Assembly (NCBI RefSeq): GCF_013343005.1
Contig: NZ_CP054491.1
Coordinates: 2,214,501 to 2,278,500, forward strand
Reading direction: 5' to 3'
From: Candidatus Reidiella endopervernicosa
GTDB taxonomy: Bacteria > Pseudomonadota > Gammaproteobacteria > GCF-013343005
Length of the DNA stretch: 64,000 nucleotides
The translations under genes were made by a program, and so were the position numbers. This document shows positions 56,138 through 64,000 of this stretch, piece after piece (positions within the stretch are counted from its first letter, which is position 1; every line of letters begins with the position of its first letter). Below the pieces are notes generated by a model. The model saw only the letters and a list, made by a program, of their open reading frames with translations. It searched no databases and was not told the DNA's origin.

Positions 56138-56761
56138 CTATTTCTGTACCCAGCCACCTGAGCGATCCTGATACCACCAACCACCTCTAGCCTTTCCTAC
56201 CCAGCGTTTCGCGAAGGTGGCACGAATCTCACGTTCCCACTCTGGATGACCATTGGCATCAGCGATAGCACGATAGAGTCCATTCCGATCACGATTTTCA
56301 TCTGCAACCAGCTGTTTGAGTGAGTTGCGCTGTTTGAGCGGGACAGCCTTGCGATCACGTATCTTGATTAGCGCATCGCGTGTAAGACCAATAGCTCCGC
56401 TCTTATAGGAACCTTTGAGTTTACCGTGACGTTTGCGCATTGAGCCTCTCAGGCGGTCGATCGCAGGTGTCGAAATAGAGATGTCTGCATCTGCGGCCTG
56501 GGCGGCAGGAATAAAGAAGTCGAGTACGGCGATCGCAACGTTGTGTGATTGGCCGCTCTGTGGCTGAACGGCACTGCTCTCTTCAGGTTTTGCCTCGGGT
56601 GCAGGCTGCTCACCCTCCTTGCCCCAAACATCCTCAATAATCCGATCAGCGGCCTTTTCAGCAGCAGCGGCAGGGAAGTAGATGTTGATGGTCACACAGG
56701 CCATTAGAAATAACGGAAGACTCATCAGGGTGAAACTGCTTTTTCTACTCATCTTTCTCAC
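56138..56761 (-). CDS. YdbL-like DUF1318 lipoprotein
   Basis: A 207-residue protein (ORF from 56761; MSRKSS at 56752 is an alternative start). FLMACVTINIYFPAAAAEKAAD holds a lipobox and a YnbE-like phrase followed by IIEDVWG; RDALIKIRDRKAVPLKQRNSLKQLVADENRDRN is the DUF1318/YdbL core. The end (WWYQDRSGGWVQK) is Trp-rich. In enterobacteria ydbH, ynbE and ydbL are adjacent separate genes serving phospholipid transport to the outer membrane; here the YnbE-like start and YdbL core seem joined in one lipoprotein. It follows ydbH. Confidence 0.8.
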   Translation of the reverse strand: MRKMSRKSSFTLMSLPLFLMACVTINIYFPAAAAEKAADRIIEDVWGKEGEQPAPEAKPEESSAVQPQSGQSHNVAIAVLDFFIPAAQAADADISISTPAIDRLRGSMRKRHGKLKGSYKSGAIGLTRDALIKIRDRKAVPLKQRNSLKQLVADENRDRNGLYRAIADANGHPEWEREIRATFAKRWVGKARGGWWYQDRSGGWVQK

Positions 56762-56786
56762 TCCTTATTCTCTATATCTGTATTTG

Positions 56787-58895
56787 CTACTCGATGACCG
56801 GGCTCTCGCCGAGGGTGCTAGATTTTAACCGATCAATCAGTTCATCCCAGTCGACACGGCGAATAAAACCGACTACATCGATGCGTGGTAATCCACCGCC
56901 TTTGACCAGATAGTAGCCGTTTTCAGCCGCCTCGACACCATCCATTTCACAGATGCCATTACGCAATTTACAGCTAATACCGATGCGATCGTAGGAGAAC
57001 TCATCAAAGAAGCGCAGAAAGCTTCTCGATAGTGAACCCGCGACTCCAACTCCGCCAAGATTTGAGATGTTATCGACCGCACGCTGGCTAATTCTGTGCC
57101 GGGACTCATCCTCTCTCGGTGTATAGAGTCTCGCCTCAAATGAGTTTGGCATCCATGACACCATACTCAATTTGTTGATCTCACCATTGAGGCGTCCCTC
57201 AATCTTGCCGAATGAGAAGGTACGGGTAAGTGGCTCCAGGTCTAAGTTTGTGATCTTAATATCTGCATTAAGTTCCGGTGTAACGCCCAGAGGATCGGTG
57301 AGTGATAGATTGCTGATGACTACATCTCCATCGAAGGCGCGCGCCAATAACATGCCATCCATAGTCACCCGATGATCGCTATAGGTCACCTCAGGAATCA
57401 TGCCGGAGAGCTTTCCCGACATCTGTGGCCAACCCAGTGCATGACTGATCGCCTCCATCGAGACCGGTTCAAGATAGCCGCTGAATTGCCAACTGCGATT
57501 CACATCGCTGATGCCGTTAAGCAGAAAAGACTCAACGGTTAATGCACCATCCAGAAGCGGTAGCGTGACTGGGTGCAGCAACTCCACCTGCTCCCCCTTG
57601 CTTGTTAGATCGAGTTCGCTGCTGGCAAAGCTCAGGTTGTAGAGGTGCCCTCCGTCCCAGCTCAGTGATGAGTGGTGTGGTTGCAGATCATCGCTCCAAT
57701 CGATAGTGCCGTTGAGATTAAACAGCCCAAAGCGCCCTTTTGTGTCGTCAAGATGTATGGCCGTTGGCTTGAGATTGAGCTGAGTGACGGTACCCTGCTC
57801 TATAATGGCTTGCCCATTGAGTTTGCCAGCCATCTCCAGAGCATCGAGCGAGGTTCCAATAAGGGCTGGTTGAAGGTAGTGCTGATAGACGGCGGCAAGA
57901 TCACCAAGCTCTGCATCAACAGCAATCGACAATTCATTTAAATCGTTATCGAGATTAACGACTGTTTTTGCATGAACGCGATTACTACGATCATCTTCAA
58001 TAGTCAGCATAGTGACGTTGAGCAGCGCCTTCTGTTGATCATAGATGGCAACCATATTGGCTCGTAGCGGCGTGGAATCAAACTCCAGGTAGAGTGGTTC
58101 TAAATAGAGTGCACCATCGCTAAGTGTGAGTTCGTGGCTGATACTCCACTGGTAGCCGTTCTTCTTCACTCGGAATTGATTCTCAGTGCTGAGCTGTTCC
58201 GTTACGAACGTGTCATCACCATTGGCCAGATCAATCTGCTTGAGTGCAATCGTGCCACTGGCATCGATATCGCCTTGAGCGACTGTAAGGGTAACGTCGA
58301 TATCACCTTTGCCAGAGAGCGTTAATCCCTCTCGATGAGACTCTGGGATCAGCAAACTGAGTTGCTCAAGTGACAGATCTGAGAGCCGACTTTCTATCTC
58401 GAGCACGGAATCTTTGTAAAGACCTTTGATGCGTCCTTTCCCGTCGAAGAGGGGAAGCTGCTCAGCTTCAAAATTAAAAGTAGAGGTGTCCGGGTGATAA
58501 CTGAATGAAAGTTGGAATTCACGCGCCTGGAGATATTCAGATTTGGCCTTCGCAGTACCTTTTACACACTCAATCAGATCTGCGCTGTATACGGCATGAT
58601 CACATCGAAGCGTCAGTGAGGTGATGGATAGTTCAGGTGCAGCAAGCTCAATTTTATCGATTGTCAGTTCGAGACTTCCTGCCTCTCGACTGCCAAGATT
58701 GACAAATATCTCGAGATTATCGATCTGAACGGTGTTATCACCAATCTCGGAAAGTTCGAATCCGATCTGCTCAACGGCATAGAGCGATGATGAGCCGATG
58801 CATAACAGCAGCAGTGAGAATAGCGTTAGCCAGAGCTTCACGTGGCTATTGTTCTGGGAAAATACCCGTAGAGAGATAACGATCTCCTCGATCAC
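56787..58895 (-). CDS. YdbH-like AsmA-superfamily intermembrane protein
   Basis: A protein of 684-702 residues with one N-terminal membrane helix (LWLTLFSLLLLCIGSSSLYA), followed by a long beta-rich body with repeated segments like GKGRIKGLYKDSVLEIESRL and DGALYLEPLYLEFDSTPL. The C-terminal part (SFLRFFDEFSYDRIGISC... YYLVKGGGLPRIDVVGF) is typical of YdbH. These proteins form a groove that carries phospholipids between membranes. The start is uncertain: the ORF opens at 58895 inside cysM, and GTG 58841 follows the cysM stop. Confidence 0.8.
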   Translation of the reverse strand: MIEEIVISLRVFSQNNSHVKLWLTLFSLLLLCIGSSSLYAVEQIGFELSEIGDNTVQIDNLEIFVNLGSREAGSLELTIDKIELAAPELSITSLTLRCDHAVYSADLIECVKGTAKAKSEYLQAREFQLSFSYHPDTSTFNFEAEQLPLFDGKGRIKGLYKDSVLEIESRLSDLSLEQLSLLIPESHREGLTLSGKGDIDVTLTVAQGDIDASGTIALKQIDLANGDDTFVTEQLSTENQFRVKKNGYQWSISHELTLSDGALYLEPLYLEFDSTPLRANMVAIYDQQKALLNVTMLTIEDDRSNRVHAKTVVNLDNDLNELSIAVDAELGDLAAVYQHYLQPALIGTSLDALEMAGKLNGQAIIEQGTVTQLNLKPTAIHLDDTKGRFGLFNLNGTIDWSDDLQPHHSSLSWDGGHLYNLSFASSELDLTSKGEQVELLHPVTLPLLDGALTVESFLLNGISDVNRSWQFSGYLEPVSMEAISHALGWPQMSGKLSGMIPEVTYSDHRVTMDGMLLARAFDGDVVISNLSLTDPLGVTPELNADIKITNLDLEPLTRTFSFGKIEGRLNGEINKLSMVSWMPNSFEARLYTPREDESRHRISQRAVDNISNLGGVGVAGSLSRSFLRFFDEFSYDRIGISCKLRNGICEMDGVEAAENGYYLVKGGGLPRIDVVGFIRRVDWDELIDRLKSSTLGESPVIE

Positions 58896-59748
58896 AGATA
58901 ATTACCACAATCACGGCATTCTCCAGCTCAGTTGCAAGCTGAAGGGCTGCCGCAACGGCACCACCAGAGGATATTCCGGCAAAAATCCCTTCGGTAGTCG
59001 CAAGCCGGCGGGTCATATCCTCAGCCTGTTGTTGACTGATATCGATGGTGCGGTCGACCTCATCGCCATGATAGATGGCTGGCAGATAGGCCTCCGGCCA
59101 GCGGCGTATGCCTGGAATACTCGAACCTTCAGTTGGCTGCACACCGACGATCTCAATAGCAGGATTACGCTCTTTAAGGTATCTGGAGGTGCCCATAATC
59201 GTACCTGTTGTACCCATCGAGCTGACGAAATGGGTAATGGTGCCATTGGTATCGCTCCAGATTTCAGGCCCAGTCGACTCATAGTGAGCCAGTGGATTAT
59301 CTTCATTAGAAAACTGATCAAGCACACGGCCCTTACCTTCAGACTCCATCTGTTTGGCCAGGTCGCGAGCACCTTCCATGCCTTCATCTTTACTGACCAA
59401 AACAATCTCAGCGCCATAGGCGAGCATGATTGAGCGACGTTCAACGCTCATGTGCTCAGGCATGATCAGCACCATGCGATAACCTTTAATAGCTGCAGCC
59501 ATGGCAAGGGCAATGCCTGTGTTGCCGCTGGTGGCTTCAATCAAGGTATCTCCCGGCTTGATCTCGCCACGTGATTCAGCATGACGAATCATGCTCATAG
59601 CAGGGCGATCTTTAACGGAACCGGCAGGGTTATTACCTTCTAGCTTCACCAGTACGGTGTTGCCATTCTCTTGAGCTAATCTCTGTAATCGCACCAACGG
59701 CGTACCACCAATAAACGATTCAATGGTCTTGAATTCTTGGTTTTTCAT
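58846..59748 (-). CDS. cysM: Cysteine synthase B
   Basis: A PLP enzyme that makes cysteine from O-acetylserine with sulfide or thiosulfate. The start is ATG 59748 (MKNQEFKTIESFIGG). The 300-residue protein has KLEGNNPAGSVKDRPA with the PLP lysine, EATSGNTGIALAM, SSMGTTGTIMG and GVQPTEGSSIPGI. RRW in place of the CysK-type loop suggests the B type that accepts thiosulfate. It abuts ydbH downstream. Confidence 0.94.
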   Translation of the reverse strand: MKNQEFKTIESFIGGTPLVRLQRLAQENGNTVLVKLEGNNPAGSVKDRPAMSMIRHAESRGEIKPGDTLIEATSGNTGIALAMAAAIKGYRMVLIMPEHMSVERRSIMLAYGAEIVLVSKDEGMEGARDLAKQMESEGKGRVLDQFSNEDNPLAHYESTGPEIWSDTNGTITHFVSSMGTTGTIMGTSRYLKERNPAIEIVGVQPTEGSSIPGIRRWPEAYLPAIYHGDEVDRTIDISQQQAEDMTRRLATTEGIFAGISSGGAVAAALQLATELENAVIVVIICDRGDRYLSTGIFPEQ

Positions 59749-60981
59749 TGTGTTACAGAGCCTCATCAAGTAAAATTTTTTGAACAAAATGTCTGCCACG
59801 TGAGTCGACAAATCGCGTGACGATGAAGGCATTGTATACAATAAATGCGGAACGGATACATGCACACACCACACCTGTCCTTACTCGCTCCCCTGCTCTC
59901 TCTAGCGCTGGTCTCTCACTCTCTTGCCGATGATCATATGTGGGATGAAGATGAGGCCTATCAAGGTGAGATTCCTTTAGTCCTCTCCGCGACACGTATT
60001 TCGCAACCACTCAATGAAGTTCCAATCAGTATGTCGGTCATCGACGAAGAGATGATCATTGCCTCAGGTGCAAGAACAATCCCCGAGCTGTTCAGACTCG
60101 TTCCAGGCTTTCAGGTGATGTATAGCAACACGACGAATATGGGCGTCACCTCTCATGGTCTTAGCGAACATGTCTCAAAACGGATGCAGGTGTTGATAAA
60201 TGGTCGCTCCGTCTATCTTCCGACAACGGGCGGTGTTCCATGGTCCAATCTACCGATTACTATTGAGGATATTAAGCGTATTGAGGTTGTGCGTGGACCC
60301 AATGCTGCCACCTACGGTGCCAATGCCTATCTGGGCGTGATCAATATCATTACCAAACACTCCGTTGAGGATTTAGGAACTAGTTTCAAGCTGACGGGGG
60401 GTTATAACGAACATCGAAAGATCGACATACGCCACGGTAATTCACTGGGTGATATCGACTACCGCATCGGCTTCAGCGCCCTTACGGAAGAGGGTTTTAT
60501 TGAGCGTCATGATGGCCAGGAGCAGGGAATATTAACGGGGCGATTCGACTATCAGGTTACTGCGAATGACTCGCTGTTTCTCGAGGCGGGTTTGAACCAG
60601 AGTTACAAGAAAGATGGACATGTCGATAGCAGCCTGAATCCGCCTCACATGCAAAATGGTGACTATAACTTTCAGCTTATGCGCTGGGAGCATAGCAACG
60701 ACGCGAACAATCAGTTTAGCCTACAGCTCTCTCACCAGTACTACGAGCTGGACGATAACTACAGAGCCATCGCCAACGTTAGCGGTATGGACGTCTTCTC
60801 CAATATCGACTTTGACTACTCCGGCAGACGTTATGCTGCAGAGTTCCAGCACAATTTCACTCTTGGTAACAGCGTAAAGGCCCTTTGGGGGCTGGGGGCT
60901 CGTGAAGATAGTGTGAACTCAGTGGGATATCTGGGAACTGACGCGACATTGGAAAACACCCTGTTAAGGGCATACGCCAAT

Positions 60982-61264
60982 CCGGGGAGTCGCTATTTTT
61001 GCGAAAGTTTGTTTTGGGCATCCAAGCCCAAGCAAACAGCAAAACTTAACGCGACCGTTTATGCCTTCGGCGCCCCGACCGTCCTGCGTACGTTGCGTAA
61101 TCACCTCTTCGCGGCTCTACACAACTCCCTCAGTGACTCTACGCCGACATAAAGCCGCTGCTGCATCTTCTTCGTCGTCCGCTCGCGCTCTCAACTACGA
61201 ATATGCAGACGGCGTCGACTATCGGGACTAACCGCCCTCACTTCGCTCTCCATGGCGGTCAGCG
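60982..61264 (-). mobile_element. ~280-bp repeat element, copy 7 (subfamily B)
   Basis: An inverted copy: it reads CCGGGGAGTCG at its left edge in the window and GGTCAGCG at its right. In element orientation the left flank is TCCAC and the right flank ATTGG. It interrupts the TonB-receptor gene antisense to it; excision joins AAT to GTG in frame. Subfamily B signature (CTGTTTGC, CAAACTTTCGC, final G). Confidence 0.9.
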
Positions 61265-61660
61265 GTGGAATTGAAGTTGACCGACTCCTTGTTGCTTAAT
61301 GGCGGCCTGATGTATGAAGAGAGTGATCTGATTGGTGATGACACATCACCCAAGATCGGTCTCGTCTATAAACTCAATCCTAGCAATACTTTTAGAGTGA
61401 GCTACTCCAAGGCAAGTAGAAACCCTGTTTTGTACGAGGATCAGGCTAACGCAGAGATCACGCTCTGCCTTATTGCCGCTCCAACTACTTGTTTCCCCCT
61501 GACGGTCTACAGCAGCACTGGAGGATTAAAATCAGAGGTTATTCGTTCCGCTGAGATTGGCTGGTTAGGTCAGTATAGAAGTGTTGGCTTGACGACAGAT
61601 ATAAGACTTTTCCATGACGAGCTGCGTCGTATGGTTGGTACCATTAGTGATATCCACCAA

Positions 61661-61938
61661 CGCTGACCGCCATGGATAGCGAAGCGAAGGCGGTTAGTCC
61701 CGATAGTCGACGCCGTCTGCCTATTCGTAGTTGAGAGCGCGAGCGAACGACGAAGAAGATGCAGCAGCGGCTTTATGTCGGCGTAGAGTCACTGAGGAGT
61801 TGTGTAGAGCCGCGAAGAGGTGATTACGCAACGTACGCAGGACGTCGGGCGCCGTAGGCTAAACGGTCGCGTTAAGTATTTGCCGCTTGCTTGGGCTTGA
61901 GGCCCAAAACAAGCTTCCGCAAAAATAGCGACTCCCGA
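61661..61938 (+). mobile_element. ~280-bp repeat element, copy 8 (subfamily A)
   Basis: Begins CGCTGACCGCC and ends CGACTCCCGA, 278 bp with several one-base deletions. Left flank ACCAA, right flank ATCTT. It interrupts the TonB-receptor gene in the sense direction. Its right hairpin is perfectly paired (GCTTG with CAAGC). Confidence 0.88.
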
Positions 61939-62410
61939 ATCTTGATCACGCAACCGCCGATGGTGTGGAGCTTGAGATTGACTTCTCCCCAACTGACAAG
62001 ACCAGAGTACACGCCAGCTACTCCAGAGCATTTGTTTCGAGCAGTGACTATAGTGATGATGGCATCGAAGAAGCAACGCCTGAGAACAGCTACAACATTC
62101 TTCTCATCCAGCGTATCCCCAGGCTTCTTGATGTCAGCCTGAACTTCTATCACATGGATGAGATTCACGGACTTGGTACAGGAGATGATACCGGTCCAAT
62201 CGATCGACTAGATTTACGGTTATCCAGGTCCGTCTCATTCGGCGGCAATAAGGCAACCATCGCAATGGTTGTGCAAAACACATTGGATGAAGATTATCGC
62301 GAATATGATAAAGATAATCTCTTCGAAAGACGCGGTTATCTAGAACTTCTTCTGAGTCTATAGCCCATGCCAACCCTTATCAGAATCAATTAATCAAACA
62401 AACAATAATG

Positions 62411-62692
62411 CCGGGGAGTCGCTATTTTTGCGAAAGTTTGTTTTGGGCATCCAAGCCCAAGCAAACAGCAAAAACTTAACGCGACCGTTTATGCCTTCGG
62501 CGCCCCGACCGTCCTGCGTACGTTGCGTAATCACCTCTTCGCGGCTCTACACAACTCCCTCAGTGACTCTACGCCGACATAAAGCCGCTGCTGCATCTTC
62601 TTCGTCGTCCGCTCGCGCCTCAACTACGAATATGCAGACGGCGTCGACTATCGGACTAACCGCCTTCGCTTCGCTATCCATGGCGGTCAGCG
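62411..62692 (-). mobile_element. ~280-bp repeat element, copy 9 (subfamily B)
   Basis: An inverted intergenic copy. In element orientation the left flank is TCCTT and the right flank CATTA. Its left tip lies only five bases upstream of the ATG of the ABC-type binding protein, so it must have replaced that gene's original leader region as upstream sequence. Subfamily B signature. Confidence 0.9.
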
Positions 62693-62697
62693 AAGGA

Positions 62698-63660
62698 ATG
62701 CGTTTTAATTCAGCAAGTATAAGGGGCATCATTACGGTGCTCACAGGAGTCGTTCTGTTCGCAGCGATTCTTACCTCCCCTCGTCTGGTTCTCGCAGAAA
62801 CAACGTCGACAATGGATGTTATCGCTGTCTATCAAAAGGAGAGTAAACGAGTCACAAAACTGATTAACGCGCTCTCGTCAATACCGTCGAGAAAGATAGA
62901 TGGTCGATTACTCAGTTCGCCATTAACAACCGATGATAAATTATCTCTATCCAAAGATAACACCGTGTATCTTGCGATAGGAATAAAAGTCACAAAACAG
63001 CTGGTCAATTATCTCAATGGGAAAAAGATCATCGCTGCTATGGTTTCTGAGTCAGAAATAGAACATCTTTATTCAAATCCGGGAACAAACAGAAACAGCG
63101 TAACGGCATTAGTAGTCGACCAACCCGTTGAGCGACTGCTGTTATTAGCAGATGAAGTTAGTGATCACAACAGTATTGTTTTACCTTACAGCACGGCAAA
63201 CAACACCTCCAAGATAACTCGGATCAAGCAGTTCGCGTTAAAAAACAGCATAAGGTTAACCCTCAAACAGATCGACCTACCACTAACTACCCACCATCTT
63301 ATTGATGCTATAAGAGGGTCAGAAGCGGTTCTAGCCATACCAGATCGCGCACTACACAATCGAAGTAATGCCAAATCTATTATTTTAAACAGCTATCGAA
63401 TGGGCGTCCCACTCGTCGCATACAGCAAGGCATACAGTACCGCCGGTGCCTCGGCGGCACTATATAGCTCGATAGAAAATATTGCGGCTGATATATCCGC
63501 CTTACTGGATACAAACAAGACACCAGCAACAGACCTTTACATCGTAAAACCGACTGAGTTCTCAGTAACGGTCAATCGAAGAGTATCTGACTCACTCAAT
63601 TTAAGGCTGCCGGATGCTACCAGCCTTAAGGCCACTCTTATCGAAAGGATGAATCAATGA
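62698..63660 (+). CDS. ABC-type substrate-binding protein (ABC_sub_bind/DUF534-like)
   Basis: A 320-residue exported protein from ATG 62698. The signal peptide is GIITVLTGVVLFAAILTSPR then LVLA. The body follows the family with TMDVIAVYQKESKRVTKLINAL, SIVLPYSTANNT (periplasmic-binding fold), AIRGSEAVLAIPDRALHNRSN, ILNSYRMGVPLVAYSKAY and SLNLRLPDATSLKATL. Such proteins often accompany a TonB receptor and a membrane sensor, as here, and may act as a ligand sensor rather than a transporter part. The start is uncertain because repeat copy 9 ends five bases upstream; a GTG near 62739 after AAGGGG is an alternative. Its stop overlaps the next ATG. Confidence 0.72.
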   Translation: MRFNSASIRGIITVLTGVVLFAAILTSPRLVLAETTSTMDVIAVYQKESKRVTKLINALSSIPSRKIDGRLLSSPLTTDDKLSLSKDNTVYLAIGIKVTKQLVNYLNGKKIIAAMVSESEIEHLYSNPGTNRNSVTALVVDQPVERLLLLADEVSDHNSIVLPYSTANNTSKITRIKQFALKNSIRLTLKQIDLPLTTHHLIDAIRGSEAVLAIPDRALHNRSNAKSIILNSYRMGVPLVAYSKAYSTAGASAALYSSIENIAADISALLDTNKTPATDLYIVKPTEFSVTVNRRVSDSLNLRLPDATSLKATLIERMNQ

Positions 63661-64000
63661 ATAAGCCATCAATTCATCTTGAAACGATCATTCTGGGTCT
63701 AATCCCAGTACTGATTGCCTGCTTAACGTTTGGTTACTATTTCATCCAAACACACTTTGAAGAGTCAGACATACAACTCCAGATGAGAGCAGAAACAACA
63801 GCCAAAATGTTAGCTCCTGCGACTGAGTATGGAGTGGTTTCAGGTAATACCGAATTTCTATCAGACCTGCTGGAAGAGGCCTTAAAGGGTAACGACCTAA
63901 TTAGTATTACCATCGTCGACATTGAAGACAATACCGTTATAAGTCGAATCAACCATGCCGTGGTCGTTGTGGATCCTATTTCATATAAGCATCCAATATT
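63657..64000 (+). CDS. Membrane sensor protein, N-terminal part only
   Basis: It starts at ATG 63657, overlapping the previous stop (ATGA), and runs off the window after 114 codons. One membrane segment (IILGLIPVLIACLTFGYYF) is followed by an extracytoplasmic sensor region (LQMRAETTAKMLAPATEYGVV, ISITIVDIEDNTVISRI) like those of sensor kinases and diguanylate cyclases. The output domain is beyond the window. The ABC-type binding protein upstream is probably its ligand-binding partner. Confidence 0.7.
   Translation, partial: MNKPSIHLETIILGLIPVLIACLTFGYYFIQTHFEESDIQLQMRAETTAKMLAPATEYGVVSGNTEFLSDLLEEALKGNDLISITIVDIEDNTVISRINHAVVVVDPISYKHPI

Larger units (their letters stand above)
59860..62363 (+). 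pseudogene. TonB-dependent receptor gene interrupted by repeat copies 7 and 8
   Basis: The gene is in three pieces: 59860-60981, 61265-61660 and from about 61938/61939 to 62363, about 647 codons in all. A signal peptide (LAPLLSLALVSHSLADD) is followed by the plug domain (TIPELFRLVPGFQVMYS, VLINGRSVY, IKRIEVVRGPNAATYGANAYLGVINIIT) and the barrel (LTDSLLLNGGLMYEESD, SPKIGLVYKLNPSNTFRVSYSKASR, ending YLELLLSL). The first junction, AYAN|VELKL, is exact. The second, DIHQ|NLDHATADGVELEI, is right in protein sequence but one base out if the element keeps its final purine, so this copy or its flank has lost a base. Receptors of this type import metal chelates or similar ligands. As sequenced, only the plug and part of the barrel would be made. 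ExbB/ExbD are encoded elsewhere in the window. Confidence 0.85.

Noticed and set aside
3785-62692. Group I or group II intron identity for the repeats
   Set aside because: Both orientations occur within genes, there is no GTGYG start or AY end, and no domain V-like hairpin or intron-encoded protein is seen.
3780-62700. Target-site duplication around the repeat
   Set aside because: Left and right flanks share no direct repeat at any copy, and the coding joins are complete without duplicated bases.

Overview
The window is a stretch of gammaproteobacterial chromosome. The housekeeping genes have clear gammaproteobacterial synteny: comEC-exbB-exbD-msbA-lpxK-trm112-kdsB, mfd-csiV, lolD-lolC and the ydbH-ydbL pair next to cysM. 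A sulfide:quinone oxidoreductase under a probable sigma-54 promoter, a secreted rhodanese, a 21-heme c-type cytochrome and many GAF, GGDEF, HD-GYP and hybrid-kinase genes point to a chemolithotrophic sulfur oxidiser. The style resembles the Sedimenticola/Thiodiazotropha/Endoriftia group; that placement is inference from gene content only.

Layout. 1-2.6 kb: leftward multiheme cytochrome operon with a membrane b-type-like subunit. 2.9-6.6 kb: rightward 4Fe-4S/FAD oxidoreductase and a SEL1/ankyrin protein. 6.8-10.9 kb: an orphan ORF fragment and a heavily frameshifted hybrid histidine kinase. 10.9-13.7 kb: NYN protein and GAF/HD-GYP protein. 13.7-15.2 kb: a decayed accessory patch with an integron attC-like site. 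15.3-25.3 kb: cell-envelope genes (KDO, lipid A, Tol/Exb, ComEC, Lol). 25.4-29.8 kb: a GAF-GspE ATPase gene cut into four pieces, and a frameshifted response-regulator/cyclase. 30-41.6 kb: bioA, DAHP synthase, rhodanese, sigma-54 regulator, sqr, mfd, csiV. 41.7-59.7 kb: nucleotide salvage, MscS, nagZ, a peptide ABC transporter with an embedded L,D-transpeptidase, CYTH, oxidoreductases, rlmD, HDOD, GGDEF, YdbH/YdbL, cysM. 59.8-64 kb: a TonB-dependent receptor cut by two insertions, an ABC-type binding protein and the start of a membrane sensor.

The outstanding feature is a roughly 280-bp repeat present nine times, in both orientations. Six copies lie inside four recognisable genes, a seventh joins two truncated genes, and an eighth sits at the 3' end of the ankyrin gene (counted among the four) or, for copy 9, just upstream of a start codon. 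It carries no ORF of its own and no transposase. It has different hairpins near its two ends, makes no target-site duplication, and every copy lies three bases after an A/T-C dinucleotide. Removing the repeat restores the reading frame exactly at five gene-internal junctions, three of them in one gene. This is a family of precisely inserting, non-autonomous mobile elements with two subfamilies and one mosaic copy. I do not recognise it as a named family.

Decay is concentrated around these elements: two signalling genes beside them carry homopolymer-type frameshifts and 13-14 bp tandem duplications, while long housekeeping genes (mfd, comEC, msbA) are intact.
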